The position numbers and the translations under genes were made by a program. This document shows positions 26,550 through 35,193 of a stretch of 64,000 nucleotides of DNA, one piece after another. The stretch is from contig NZ_JAHDTF010000012.1 in the NCBI RefSeq assembly GCF_018531465.1, forward strand, positions 1 through 64,000. Reading direction: 5' to 3'. Each line of letters begins with the position of its first letter. Within the stretch, counting starts at the first letter, position 1. This DNA comes from Sphaerisporangium fuscum (GTDB lineage Bacteria > Actinomycetota > Actinomycetes > Streptosporangiales > Streptosporangiaceae). Below the pieces are notes generated by a model. That model made no database searches, was not told the origin of the DNA, and was given only the letters and a program-made list of their open reading frames with translations.

Positions 26550-26563
26550 GCGCCCACTATAAA
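26536..26563. promoter_or_regulatory. TetR operator over the methyltransferase start
   Basis: TTTATAGTGGGC-N4-GCCCACTATAAA, perfect 12-bp arms. A further half-site GCCCACTAT lies at 26573. It includes the putative -10 TATAGT and the start codon of the methyltransferase. Confidence 0.85.
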
Positions 26564-26621
26564 CGGGCGCTTGCCCACTATGTCAATCTGGTGAAGCCGG
26601 GCAAGAGGAAGGAGAAGCGCG

Positions 26622-27209
26622 ATGCCCACGGGAGTAGCTCTTCGCGACGCGCGTGAGCAGCTCTTCGACGCCGCCGAGCGCATCCTGCTCTTCGACGGGC
26701 CGAGCGCCCTGACCAGCCGGGCGGTCACCACCGAGGCGGGCTGCGCCAAAGGCGTCCTCCACCGGCACTTCGCCGACTTCGACGCGTTCCTCGCCGAGCT
26801 CGTGCTCGACCGCATCGCCCGGCTCGACGCCCAGGCCGCCGCCCTGCGCGAGTCGGCCGGAACCGGCACCGTCATCGGCAACCTCACCGGCGCACTGACG
26901 ACCCTGTTCGGGTCGGTCGCCGTGGCGATCGTCAGCCTCATCATCTTCCGCGACGACCTGCGCGCCCGGCTCCGCCAGGACCGGCCGACCGGCATCCCGC
27001 TCCTGACGGAGGCCGCCGCGATGGTCGCCTCCTACCTCACCGCCGAGCGCGACCTGGGCCGCATCTCGGCCGACGCGGACATCGAGACCCTCGCCCCCAC
27101 GCTGCTCGGGGCGAGCCACCTGCTCTTCGCCGACCGGAAGAGCACCCGGCCCGAGCCCGAAGCCGTCCAGAAGATCGTCACCACGGTCATCGCCCCCGTC
27201 GTACGGTGA
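26622..27209 (+). CDS. TetR-family regulator
   Basis: A 195-residue protein. Residues 8-60 are the TetR HTH (REQLFDAAERILLFDGPSALTSRAVTTEAGCAKGVLHRHFADFDAFLAEL). The rest is the helical ligand domain. ATG follows GGAAGGAGAAG. It probably represses the divergent methyltransferase through the palindrome between them. Confidence 0.9.
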   Translation: MPTGVALRDAREQLFDAAERILLFDGPSALTSRAVTTEAGCAKGVLHRHFADFDAFLAELVLDRIARLDAQAAALRESAGTGTVIGNLTGALTTLFGSVAVAIVSLIIFRDDLRARLRQDRPTGIPLLTEAAAMVASYLTAERDLGRISADADIETLAPTLLGASHLLFADRKSTRPEPEAVQKIVTTVIAPVVR

Positions 27210-27276
27210 CCACAGCAGGTGATCAGCAGATCGTGCCCGGCGGCGGCAGCACTCTGTCGGTGAGGTTATGGTGCGC

Positions 27277-28509
27277 TCACCGATCCGGCGCCGCGCCGGC
27301 GGGCCCCGGAGGACGGGTGCGCACCTCGGCGTCCAGGTGGAACCACCCGTCGCGGCCGACCCCCGCCACCAGCCGTCCCCCCAGGGCCTCGACCCGCGTC
27401 GTCAGGTTGAGGATGCCGGTGCCCGCCCGGCCGGACGCCCCGGCCTCCTCCAACGGCTCGGCGCGGACGCCGTCGTTGCGCAGCGACAGCCGCACCACCC
27501 CGTCGTCGGACGCGCCCTCGTGCCCGAGGCTGATGGTGCAGTGACGGGCGTCGCTGTGCCGCAGAAGGTTCGTGATGCCCTCGCGCAGCACGGTCGCCAG
27601 TACGGTGCCGGCGCGCTCCGAGAGCGCGGAGAAGTCGAGCGAATCGGCCGTCACGGTCGGCTCGATCTCGGCGGCCGCGAGAATCGACTCGGCCGCCCGC
27701 AGCTCGTCCTCCAGCGACATCCGCCGGTAGCCGCTGGAGACCTCCCGCACGTCGGCGAGGGCCTGGCGAGAGATCCGCAGGACGTCCAGGAGTTCCTCGT
27801 TCGTACGCTCCCAGTTCTCCTTGCCCAGGCGGTGGGCGAGCTCGGTCTTCAAGGCGATGGTGGAAAGGCTGTATCCGAGCAGGTCGTGCAGGTCGCGGGC
27901 GAAGCGGACGCGCTCCTGTTCCACGGCCATCTGCGCCAGCGCGATGCGCGAGTGGTACACCTCCGTGACGAGTTCGGACATCCGGGTCAGTCCGTACACC
28001 ACCAGCGCCGTGATCACCGTCGAGGTGGCCACGTAGGCCAGGGACAGCGCGCTCGCGTCGTAGATGGCCTGGAGCGCCACGTCTCCGACGATGACCACCG
28101 AGAAGATCGTCCAGGCGGGCCCCGGCGTGAGCACGAGAAGGGCGTTGCTGGCGACGAAACTCGGCATCGCCAGCCACCCGGGCCCCAGCCAGTGGAACGG
28201 CAGGTAGACCAGCGCGGCCTGCAGGAACAGCATCGTCAGCCGCCGCCGTGGATCGCGCCGTGACGAGGCGCGACCGAAGTGCAGTAGCTGCATGAGCAGG
28301 AGGACGACGATCAGGACGCCCCCGACGATGATCCAGACCCCCTGGGCCCGCGGTGTCGATCCGACGAACCTGATGATGTCGACAAGGGCGAAGCCGCAGA
28401 ACACCACCGTGACGATGACCTTGGCCAGGCGGGGCGCCAGCCGTATCTCCCGGTGCGGCGCGCCCTGTAACCGCTGGTCATCACCCTGCTCAGAGCGCGC
28501 CTTCATCAT
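27277..28509 (-). CDS. Sensor histidine kinase (HisKA_3, NarL-partner type)
   Basis: A 410-residue protein with about five to six N-terminal membrane segments (residues 28-185), a HisKA_3 dimerisation region with the phospho-acceptor in RFARDLHDLLGYSLS (near 215) and a weak HATPase at the C-terminus (LREGITNLLRHSDARHCTI, GTGILNLTTRVEALGG). Extracellular sensing part is small, so it may sense membrane state. No response regulator follows directly; the one at 28899 is in the next operon. Confidence 0.88.
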   Translation of the reverse strand: MMKARSEQGDDQRLQGAPHREIRLAPRLAKVIVTVVFCGFALVDIIRFVGSTPRAQGVWIIVGGVLIVVLLLMQLLHFGRASSRRDPRRRLTMLFLQAALVYLPFHWLGPGWLAMPSFVASNALLVLTPGPAWTIFSVVIVGDVALQAIYDASALSLAYVATSTVITALVVYGLTRMSELVTEVYHSRIALAQMAVEQERVRFARDLHDLLGYSLSTIALKTELAHRLGKENWERTNEELLDVLRISRQALADVREVSSGYRRMSLEDELRAAESILAAAEIEPTVTADSLDFSALSERAGTVLATVLREGITNLLRHSDARHCTISLGHEGASDDGVVRLSLRNDGVRAEPLEEAGASGRAGTGILNLTTRVEALGGRLVAGVGRDGWFHLDAEVRTRPPGPAGAAPDR

Positions 28510-28898
28510 CAGATGTCCCCCGGTCGCGACTTGACCGTCCAGAGACTAACCGATCACATAAAGTTCGACCACCGGGTAAGCCGAGAAATACCGGAGCCCA
28601 TTCTGACGGGTCTTCGATATCTCTCGTCCGTGCATATCGTCCGGCAAAGCCCGGCACGAAGCGGAGCGTGCCGCCTTTCCGGAACCACGACCTCGACCAG
28701 CGGAAATCCCAGGTCCCGGCGCTCGCACAATCGCTTACAGAAGCACTGCCAGACGTTTCGGGAAGGGGCTACAAGTGACACGCGGGCAGGTACTCGGACA
28801 ACCGGAGGTCACCGTCGGCGGAAAGTCGCCGCGGCCGAGCCCGGACAGGTACCCGCCCTGCTGGCGAGCCCACCTGAGGAGGATCGGGATCGGACCGC
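28510..28898. other. Intergenic region between kinase and response regulator
   Basis: No gene is supported. Composition is lower in GC in 28550-28640. It probably holds the promoter of the kinase gene on its right edge. Confidence 0.4.
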
Positions 28899-29558
28899 TC
28901 ACATCTCGGGGTCCATCAGATGGTTCTCCCACGCCCAAACCGCGATCCCGACCCGGTTGCGCCCCCCGAGCTTGCCCTGAATGTGAGAGATGTGGCCCTT
29001 GACGGTGCTCAGCGAGATGAGCAACTCGGCGGCGATCTCCTGGTTGGTACGGCCTCGGGCGATCGCCCGGACGACCTCGGTCTCCCGCCCGGACAACGGC
29101 TGGGCCGGCCGGCGGGCCGGTGGCGCCTCGGCGACCGTCAGGTGGCGCAGCAGCCGGAGGGTGACCGACGGGGAGATCAACGCCTCCCCGGCGTGCGCGG
29201 CGCGGACGGCCTCGACGAGCAGGGTCGGTCCGGCGTCCTTCAGGACGAAGCCGACAGCGCCGCCGCGCAGCGCGCCGTAGACGTACTCGTCGAGGTCGAA
29301 GGTGGTGACCACGATCACCCGCAGCGGGTCGGGGACACCGGGCCCTGCCAGGGCGCGGGTGACGTCGATGCCGTCGAGACGAGGCATCTGGACGTCCACG
29401 AGGCACACGTCCGGCCGGAGACTCCTGGCCAGGGCGACCGCCTCGGCGCCGTCGCGGGCCTCGGCGACGACGGCGATGTCGGGCTGGTCCTCGAGGATGA
29501 TCCGCAGACAGCCGCGGATCATCGCCTGGTCGTCGGCCACCAGCACCCTGATGGTCAT
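28899..29558 (-). CDS. NarL/LuxR-type response regulator
   Basis: A 219-residue protein. Receiver: VLVADDQAMIRG (acidic pair), phospho-acceptor Asp in CLVDVQMPRLDGI near 54, VVTTFDLDEY and Lys in VLKDAG. LuxR HTH at residues 150-210 (LSGRETEVVRAIARGRTNQEIAAEL, STVKGHISHI). Its start overlaps the stop of the upstream kinase by 4 bases, so the two form a two-component pair. Confidence 0.93.
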   Translation of the reverse strand: MTIRVLVADDQAMIRGCLRIILEDQPDIAVVAEARDGAEAVALARSLRPDVCLVDVQMPRLDGIDVTRALAGPGVPDPLRVIVVTTFDLDEYVYGALRGGAVGFVLKDAGPTLLVEAVRAAHAGEALISPSVTLRLLRHLTVAEAPPARRPAQPLSGRETEVVRAIARGRTNQEIAAELLISLSTVKGHISHIQGKLGGRNRVGIAVWAWENHLMDPEM

Positions 29559-30784
29559 TTCGTGGCGTCCCGGACGGGCAGGGTCGCGGACACCGACCAG
29601 CCGTTCCCCGGACGCGGGCCGGCGCGCAGCGTGCCGCCGAGGGCCTCGACGCGTTCACGCATCCCGACCAGGCCGTACCCGGCCCGGCGGCCGCGCCGCG
29701 CGAAGACCGGCGGACCGTCGTCCACGACCTCGACGGTGACCCTCTCCCCGTCCTGCTCCACGCCGACGGTGACCGAGCGGGCGCGCGGAGCATGGCGGGC
29801 CACGTTCGTCAGCGCTTCCTGGACGATCCGGTAGACCGTGCCGGCCACCCCCGGAGGCCACGCCGCCTCGTCGGCGGCCGCCCGCAGGCGTACCTCGGGT
29901 CCCCGGCCGTCGAAGCGGGCGACCAACTCGGCGAGCCCCTCGAGGCCGAGCCGGGCCGGCGCCCCGTCGCCCACGTCACGCAGCAGGCCGACGACGCGGC
30001 GCGTCGCGGCGAGCGCACCGGAGCCCGCGGCCTCGATGTCCGCCAGCGAGCCGTCCACCGTCTCGGGGTGCCTGCGCGCCGTCAGACGGGCGGCCTGGGC
30101 CCGCAGCACGATGCCGGTGACGTGGTGGGCGAGGACGTCGTGCAGTTCCCGGGCCAGCTCCAGGCGCTCGTCGCGGCGCACTTCCTCGACCACGGCCCGG
30201 CGGCGGGCGGCGATCAGCCGCGCGCACAGCCCGGCCGCGAGGGCGGCGAGCCATCCCATGACGTTCAGCACCATCACGCTCGGGACGCCTGACGTGGACG
30301 AATGCGAGGAGAGCATGCTGCCGGCCGCCACGGCCAGCCCTCCGGCCGCCACCGCGCACGCCGACGGGACCGGCAGCGTCCTGACGGCGGAGCCGACCAG
30401 CACGGCCAGGGCCACCGCCATGGCGGGGCCGGGCTCGGCCGGCAGATGGGCGAACCGGGCCGCCAGAACGGCGGCCGCCGCCACGGCGAAGCCCGCGACC
30501 GCCGCCCATGCCCGGCCGCGCCGCCGCGCCAGGGCGATCGCGCCCACCACCGCTCCGGCGGCGCAGCCGAACGGCCAGTAGTCGCCGCCCCAGCTCCCCG
30601 CGACGCGGTACGCCGTGAAGGCGAGCAGCACCACGGACACGACGGCGAGCCCGACGTCGGTGACGAGCCCGCGCACACCGCTCAACCCGGGCGACCCGGC
30701 CCACCACCTCCGGACGTCCACCCCGTCCAGCCCAGGCGACCCGGCCCGTGCGGCCCACCATTTCCGAACGCTCACGCCGGTCAC
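29555..30784 (-). CDS. Sensor histidine kinase paired with the 28899 response regulator
   Basis: A 409-residue protein. Several membrane segments (residues about 40-195), HisKA_3 with LELARELHDVLAHHVTGIVL, ATPase with VYRIVQEALTNVARHA and GYGLVGMRERVEALGG. The first 40 residues hold a duplicated cytosolic segment (KWWA..AGSPGLDGV and RRWWAGSPGLSGV). The signal is unknown. Overlap with the regulator gene makes them one operon. Divergent from the DUF418 gene. Confidence 0.92.
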   Translation of the reverse strand: MTGVSVRKWWAARAGSPGLDGVDVRRWWAGSPGLSGVRGLVTDVGLAVVSVVLLAFTAYRVAGSWGGDYWPFGCAAGAVVGAIALARRRGRAWAAVAGFAVAAAAVLAARFAHLPAEPGPAMAVALAVLVGSAVRTLPVPSACAVAAGGLAVAAGSMLSSHSSTSGVPSVMVLNVMGWLAALAAGLCARLIAARRRAVVEEVRRDERLELARELHDVLAHHVTGIVLRAQAARLTARRHPETVDGSLADIEAAGSGALAATRRVVGLLRDVGDGAPARLGLEGLAELVARFDGRGPEVRLRAAADEAAWPPGVAGTVYRIVQEALTNVARHAPRARSVTVGVEQDGERVTVEVVDDGPPVFARRGRRAGYGLVGMRERVEALGGTLRAGPRPGNGWSVSATLPVRDATK

Positions 30785-30894
30785 GCTAGGGATCCCGGCC
30801 CGGGTGCCGCACCGGCCGAAAGTACCGTCGGCCGCCGTACGGCCCTGCTTTCGACCGATACCCGCGCCGTGCCGGGAACGCAGGATGAGGCCCC

Positions 30895-32037
30895 ATGTCA
30901 GACGAAACGCTCTTCCCCCACGTGCGAGCGCCCAAGCCCGCGCGGCGGCGGCGCCCCGACGACTCGGACTCTGCCCCCTCGGTCCCCCCGGCCCGGCCGC
31001 TCGACCGTCCGGGCACGGGCGGCCCGAGTGGTAGCGCCGCCACCTCCGGCGGCCGGGTGCGCATCGTCGCGCTCGACGTGATCCGCGGGTTCGCCCTGTG
31101 CGGGATCCTCGTGGCCAACGTCCAGCCCATCGCGGCCGCGGGGGGCTTCGGCGACGTCCTGGCGTCGGACCGGCCGGCGAGCCAGGGGGAGATGTGGATG
31201 GGCCTGCTCGTCGAGCAGCGCTTCTTCCCGATCTTCTCCCTGCTGTTCGGCATCGGGTTCTCGCTGCTGCTCGGCTCGGCCGCGGGACGCACCGCCCGCC
31301 CGCGGCTGATGCTGCTGCGCCGGCTCCTGGTGCTGCTCGCGCTCGGCCTGGCGCACTTCCTGCTGCTGTGGCTGGGGGACATCCTGAGCACCTACGCCGT
31401 CGTCGGTCTGCTGGTGCTGCTGCCGTCGTCCTGGCTGCCCCGCTGGGCCGTCGCCGCTCTGGCCGCCGTGCTCATCCCGGCCTCGCTGTTCGTCCACGCC
31501 GACAGGTTCGTCCTGATCGCCGGACTGTTCCTGCTGGGTTCGGCGCTCGTCCGCTACGGCGTGGTCGACCGCCTCGAGCGATCGACGCGGGTGCCGGCCG
31601 TGCTGGCCCCGGCCCTGGCGGCGGGCGCGGCGCCCCTCGCATGGTGGCAGGCCGACGGCGCGAGCGGCTCGTCGTTCACCGTCGCCATGTCCGGGGCCGG
31701 ACTGCTGATCGCCGGGGCGTACGTGTGCACCATGCTGGTCCTGCTCAGGACATCGCTACGGCCGGTGCTGCGGGCCGTGTTCGCACCGCTGGGGCGCATG
31801 GCGCTGACGAACTACCTGAGCGCCACCGTCCTCGTCCTGGCGATCGCCCACATCATCGGCACCTCGCCGCACACCTGGCCCCTGACGACGATTCTGCTGA
31901 TCGCCGGTGCCATCCTGACCGTCCAGTGGGGATGGTCCACGCTCTGGCTGCGCCGCTACACGCAGGGCCCGCTGGAATGGCTCTGGCGCTGGGCCACCTG
32001 GGCACGCCGCCCGCCCCTGCGCCGCGGCGGTTCGTAA
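30895..32037 (+). CDS. DUF418 multi-pass membrane protein
   Basis: A 380-residue protein. A disordered basic/Pro-rich head (1-55) precedes [18 protein letters not shown], the typical first segment of the DUF418/YeiB group, then [15 protein letters not shown], a series of about nine membrane segments, [15 protein letters not shown] and a W-rich end ([12 protein letters not shown]) of the DUF418 domain. Related to acyltransferase-3 folds; possible transport or envelope modification role. The divergent two-component pair may regulate it. Confidence 0.9.
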   Translation: MSDETLFPHVRAPKPARRRRPDDSDSAPSVPPARPLDRPGTGGPSGSAATSGGRVRIVALDVIRGFALCGILVANVQPIAAAGGFGDVLASDRPASQGEMWMGLLVEQRFFPIFSLLFGIGFSLLLGSAAGRTARPRLMLLRRLLVLLALGLAHFLLLWLGDILSTYAVVGLLVLLPSSWLPRWAVAALAAVLIPASLFVHADRFVLIAGLFLLGSALVRYGVVDRLERSTRVPAVLAPALAAGAAPLAWWQADGASGSSFTVAMSGAGLLIAGAYVCTMLVLLRTSLRPVLRAVFAPLGRMALTNYLSATVLVLAIAHIIGTSPHTWPLTTILLIAGAILTVQWGWSTLWLRRYTQGPLEWLWRWATWARRPPLRRGGS

Positions 32038-32192
32038 TTCGGTTGCCGCGCGCCAGGCCGGCGCAGTACGTTCCGCCAGTCGCCCGCGTTTCGGCGGGCT
32101 CGTCGTGAAGGAGGTGTACGGCACATGCGCAGGAGCTTCTTCCAGCCGACCTCGCACCCTGCCCTGATCCACATCCCCACGACGGAGACACT

Positions 32193-33074
32193 GTGTCCAT
32201 TGGCATCACCCCGCTGACCGACCCCGTCCGCACCCACTCCAGCCATCGCCTCGCCTGGCTGGCGTCCCACCCGGACGGGACTCCCGTCGGTTCGGCGTTC
32301 CTGCGCCTGTTCACCCGGCCGGGCCAGACCCACCGGGCCGAACTCGACCTCGCCGTCCATCCCGCCGAACGGCGACGCGGCGTCGGCACCCTCCTGCTCG
32401 CGGCCGCCACGGAGGCGGCCCGCGGCGACGGCCGGCGCTCCGTTCTCACCCAGGTCGAGGCCGGCTCACCCGGCGATCTGTTCCTGCGTGCCCGGGACTT
32501 CCGCCGGGTCCTCACCCTGACGTACGCCCGGCTGCCGCTGAAGCAGGTCGACCTGGAGGAACTCGCCGAGATCGTCGAACGGCCCCACCCCGGCTACAGG
32601 CTGGCGTCGTGGGACGGCGTGGTCCCGGACGAGCTCGCCGTGACCTTCGCCGCGTCCCGCAGAGCGATGGACGACATGCCGATGGACGACACCGACCACG
32701 GCATCGAAACCTGGGACGTCGACCGCGTCCGGGCCGTGGCCCGGACCGTCGGCGAACGCGGCGACCTGCTGCACACCGTCGTCGCCGTCGACGAGTCGGA
32801 CGGCTCGATCGCCGGCTTCACCGAACTGGTCGTCCGGGGCGACGGCACGGGCGACGGCCAGCACTACGGCACGGGCGTCCTGCCCGAACATCGCGGCCAC
32901 GGCCTCAGCCTGTGGATGAAGGCCGAGGCGATCCGGCAGGCGAGGGAGCGCCACCCTGCTCTGGACGGCCTGCTGACCGACACCGCCGACAGCAACCGCT
33001 ACATGCGCGCCGTCAACGACAGGTTGGGCTACACGCCGACTCACCAGGTCTACGGCTACCAGCTCGACCTCTGA
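32193..33074 (+). CDS. Tandem GNAT N-acetyltransferase
   Basis: A 293-residue protein with two GNAT units. The first has HRAELDLAVHPAERRRGVGTLLLAAATEAARGDGR with the RRxxGxG/A acetyl-CoA loop. The second has GFTELVVRGDGTGDGQHYGTGVLPEHRGHGLSLWMKAEAIRQA with R-G-H-G. Double-GNAT proteins of actinomycetes can acylate aminoglycoside- or mycothiol-like amines, but the substrate is not shown. GTG start after GGAGACACT. Confidence 0.88.
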   Translation: MSIGITPLTDPVRTHSSHRLAWLASHPDGTPVGSAFLRLFTRPGQTHRAELDLAVHPAERRRGVGTLLLAAATEAARGDGRRSVLTQVEAGSPGDLFLRARDFRRVLTLTYARLPLKQVDLEELAEIVERPHPGYRLASWDGVVPDELAVTFAASRRAMDDMPMDDTDHGIETWDVDRVRAVARTVGERGDLLHTVVAVDESDGSIAGFTELVVRGDGTGDGQHYGTGVLPEHRGHGLSLWMKAEAIRQARERHPALDGLLTDTADSNRYMRAVNDRLGYTPTHQVYGYQLDL

Positions 33075-33082
33075 TCCGGCCG

Positions 33083-33159
33083 GCGGGCTGAAGAGACGCG
33101 CTCACCGCCCACCAGCGGCCCTGCACCGTCAGGCAGGCCGTCGCTTCTCTTCAGCCCGC
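33083..33159. terminator. Long-range inverted repeat after the GNAT gene
   Basis: GCGGGCTGAAGAGA at 33083-33096 pairs perfectly with TCTCTTCAGCCCGC at 33146-33159 around a 49-base loop, 9 bases after the stop. It may fold as a terminator or processing structure; no T tract follows. Confidence 0.45.
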
Positions 33160-33469
33160 TGTACTTCCGCCAGTGGATGCCGCTCTCGACCTCGCCAGAG
33201 GCTGACTCCGCCGAGACGGCAGCGGCGAGCGAATTATCGTGAGCGCCACGCCCTGACGGGGTCCCGATGAATCTTTCACGCTCTTCACCCGCCGCCCCTC
33301 CCATCGGCCGTGGTCACGTCCGTCGCCCGTTACGCGGAAGGGCCGCCACCTGTTCGGCGCCGATCACCGATGCGATAGTGCGAGTACCGCCCACCAGTCC
33401 TCGACCTGTCAGCGGTCTGCAGGTTCTCCGCGACAGCGTCCCTCGTGCGATGCCCCTTGGAGGAATCGG
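33160..33469. other. Intergenic region before the secreted peptide gene
   Basis: No coding frame is supported apart from the peptide gene at 33470. The region should carry its promoter. I see no clear hexamers. Confidence 0.4.
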
Positions 33470-33682
33470 ATGCGCAAGCTACGGGCCCTACTCGTCTCCG
33501 CCGCTCTGGCCACCGGCGTACTGCTGTCCATGACCACCGCCCCCGCTCAGGCCGAAAGTATCCGGTACGCCTACTACTTGCAGTCCGACTGCTACAACGG
33601 CGGAAACCTGGGCATCCAGTGGGGCTGGTGGACCTCCTTCCGGTGCTCCTACGAGAACGGGTTCTGGTTCCTCTACGCATAA
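33470..33682 (+). CDS. Small secreted aromatic-rich peptide
   Basis: A 70-residue precursor with a clear Sec signal (MRKLRALLVSAALATGVLL, cleavage AQA-E at about 28). The ~42-residue mature peptide has one possible disulfide (DCYNGG and FRCSY) and is very rich in Tyr/Trp/Phe, ending FWFLYA. ATG follows TTGGAGGAATCGG. I recognise no family. It could be a wall-associated or signalling peptide or a bacteriocin-like product; nothing else in the neighbourhood supports a choice. Confidence 0.75.
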   Translation: MRKLRALLVSAALATGVLLSMTTAPAQAESIRYAYYLQSDCYNGGNLGIQWGWWTSFRCSYENGFWFLYA

Positions 33683-33823
33683 AGGCCTGCCCGGCAGGAC
33701 AGGTCTTGCACCACAACCACCTACGGCCCTGCTTGTGCACGGGCGATCATCCCGGAGCCGGAGCGCCCCGCAGGGCGCTCTTGGTTCCGCCTGTGGAAAC
33801 GGGTTCGGCGGTAATGCCCTTGC

Positions 33824-34201
33824 CTACCGGGTCCACAGGCAGAATGGGTGTCCCGCGGGATCGAGGTAGACCCGTACGTCGTCTTGGGGCTGGTGTTCGG
33901 CGAGCGTTGCCCCTGCCGCGACCGCATGGGCTCCGGCGGTGTCCAGGCTGTCTACCTCGATGTCCAAGTGCATCATCATCTGCTGATCCCCAGGACCAGC
34001 GGGCCACGTCGGCCTGACGTAAGCCGGTTCGGTCTGAAACGACAGCCCCGCCACTCCGTCGGGCGCGCGGAGCGTCACCCAGTCAGGTTCCTCCTGCTTT
34101 ACCGCCCAGCCGAGCAGTCGCTGGTAGAAGGCCGCCAGGGCGCGGGCATCGGACGCACCGAGCACCGTCGCCGTCAATGTCATCCGTGGCTTGTCGACCA
34201 T
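33824..34201 (-). CDS. VOC-family (glyoxalase/bleomycin-resistance fold) protein
   Basis: A 125-residue single VOC domain: TATVLGASDARALAAFYQRLLGW, WVTLRAPDGVAGLSFQTE, MMMHLDIEVDSLDTAGAHAVAAGATLAE, VYLDPAGHPFCLW. Acts as a metal-dependent lyase, dioxygenase or binding protein; specificity is open. ATG at 34201 follows TTGGGAGGCAGC, so the longer TTG start is rejected. It is the last host gene before the element remnant. Confidence 0.88.
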   Translation of the reverse strand: MVDKPRMTLTATVLGASDARALAAFYQRLLGWAVKQEEPDWVTLRAPDGVAGLSFQTEPAYVRPTWPAGPGDQQMMMHLDIEVDSLDTAGAHAVAAGATLAEHQPQDDVRVYLDPAGHPFCLWTR

Positions 34202-34296
34202 GCTGCCTCCCAAGATTGGAATCTACCCGCCAGACGTCTACCCAGGGCCCGGAGTCACCGGCGGCCGGGACAGGCCCCAGGCGACGGGCTGCGAGT

Positions 34297-34589
34297 GTGG
34301 AGACAGGACAGGTGCTCACGACCAAGTCCGGGCGCCGATCGAACCGCGTAACCTCGCGCGCTCCGTTGAGCGGATCGTCAAGGACGAGGAACTGCGGCCG
34401 ATCCGGCTTCACGATCTCCGGCACACGGCCACGTCACTGCTCAAGAGGCTCGGCGTGGCCGCACGTGATGCCATGGAGATCTTTGGCCACAGCCGGATCT
34501 CGGAGACGATGGAGATCTACGGCGACGAGGAGAGCCGGGAAAGCACCATTCGTAAGGTCGATGACCTGTTTCAGGAGCCATTGCACTAA
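34297..34589 (+). pseudogene. Integrase C-terminal remnant, frameshifted
   Basis: VETGQVLTTKSGR in one frame continues as IEPRNLARSVERIVK and then HDLRHTATSLLKRLGV, GHSRISETMEIYGD in the next, aligning with the active integrase at 43961 (SGLVFTSRTGGPIEPRNLGR, HDLRHTTGTLLKNL, GHARISVTMEIYTH). A one-base deletion near 34333 separates the two halves and the N-terminal two thirds are gone. The HxxR and Tyr of the catalytic domain survive. It ends in a terminator and att sequence, like the active gene. Confidence 0.9.
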
Positions 34590-34623
34590 AACGCCCCGTA
34601 CGTTGACCCGTACGGGGCGTTTT
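34588..34623. terminator. Terminator of the integrase remnant
   Basis: A perfect 15-bp stem (AAAACGCCCCGTACG and complement) with a 6-base loop. The stop codon lies in the left arm. It ends 4 bases before attL. Confidence 0.85.
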
Positions 34624-34627
34624 GGCT

Positions 34628-34671
34628 GGTGGGGCTACCAGGACTTGAACCTGGGACCTCTTCCTTATCAG
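34628..34671. repeat. attL of the tRNA-Ile element
   Basis: These 44 bp are identical to 45213-45256, the 3' part of tRNA-Ile up to the anticodon loop (ends CTTATCAG). After this, sequence diverges (CTCG against GGAA). Confidence 0.92.
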
Positions 34672-34959
34672 CTCGATCACCCTGCCCGTCGAAGGGCTTC
34701 CGGCAGGCTCGGCACCGTGATGGCCGTGAGAGATCAGGAGTGGTTGTTCGGCACTGTTGCCGTCAACGCTGCCGTCACTCCTCGACGTGCCCAGCCGTCG
34801 CCTGGTTCTCCCCCGTCCTCCTCGTAGCTGCCGATCCCCAGGGCGAGGCCGCCGTGTCAAGGGTCAACGAAGTTGATCGCGAAGCGACGCCGAAGGCGCC
34901 CTTGACTCGGTGGCCTCAACCGGGACACTCGATCAGCGAGGAGGACGGTGGAGACACTT
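34672..34959. other. Left end of the AICE, no gene seen
   Basis: No supported CDS. Near 34862-34910 a GAAGCGACGCCGAAGGCGCC stretch weakly recalls the dispersed repeat family, too diverged to call. Confidence 0.4.
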
Positions 34960-35193
34960 TCAGGACATGACGTTGTGGAGCAGGAGTGCCAGGCCAGAGC
35001 CGGCACCGACCCCGGCGCCCACATTCACGCTTGCGGCACCGACCATGATGCCGACTGCTGTTGAGATTGCGAGTATGAGGACCCATCGCTGGGGAAGCGT
35101 TTCGGGCTTCGGAGCCGGTTCCTGCTTCTCCCCCTTGGAGCGTCCCGGTAGTCTCACGTTCGTCCTTCCTTGTTTGACCGCTTGGGTGGACAT
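34960..35193 (-). CDS. Small membrane protein of the AICE
   Basis: A 77-residue protein. A basic head with KGEKQEPAPKPETLPQR is followed by one long or two short membrane segments (WVLILAISTAVGIMVGAASV, GAGVGAGSGLALLL). AGGGAG lies 8 bases before the ATG. Unrecognised. Small membrane proteins in AICEs can help plasmid spread in mycelium, but no family motif supports that. Confidence 0.6.
   Translation of the reverse strand: MSTQAVKQGRTNVRLPGRSKGEKQEPAPKPETLPQRWVLILAISTAVGIMVGAASVNVGAGVGAGSGLALLLHNVMS

Noticed and set aside
34862..34910. A seventh copy of the dispersed repeat
   Set aside because: Only GAAGCGACGCCGAAGGCGCC is similar. The flanks and the outer dyad are missing, so I could not separate it from chance.
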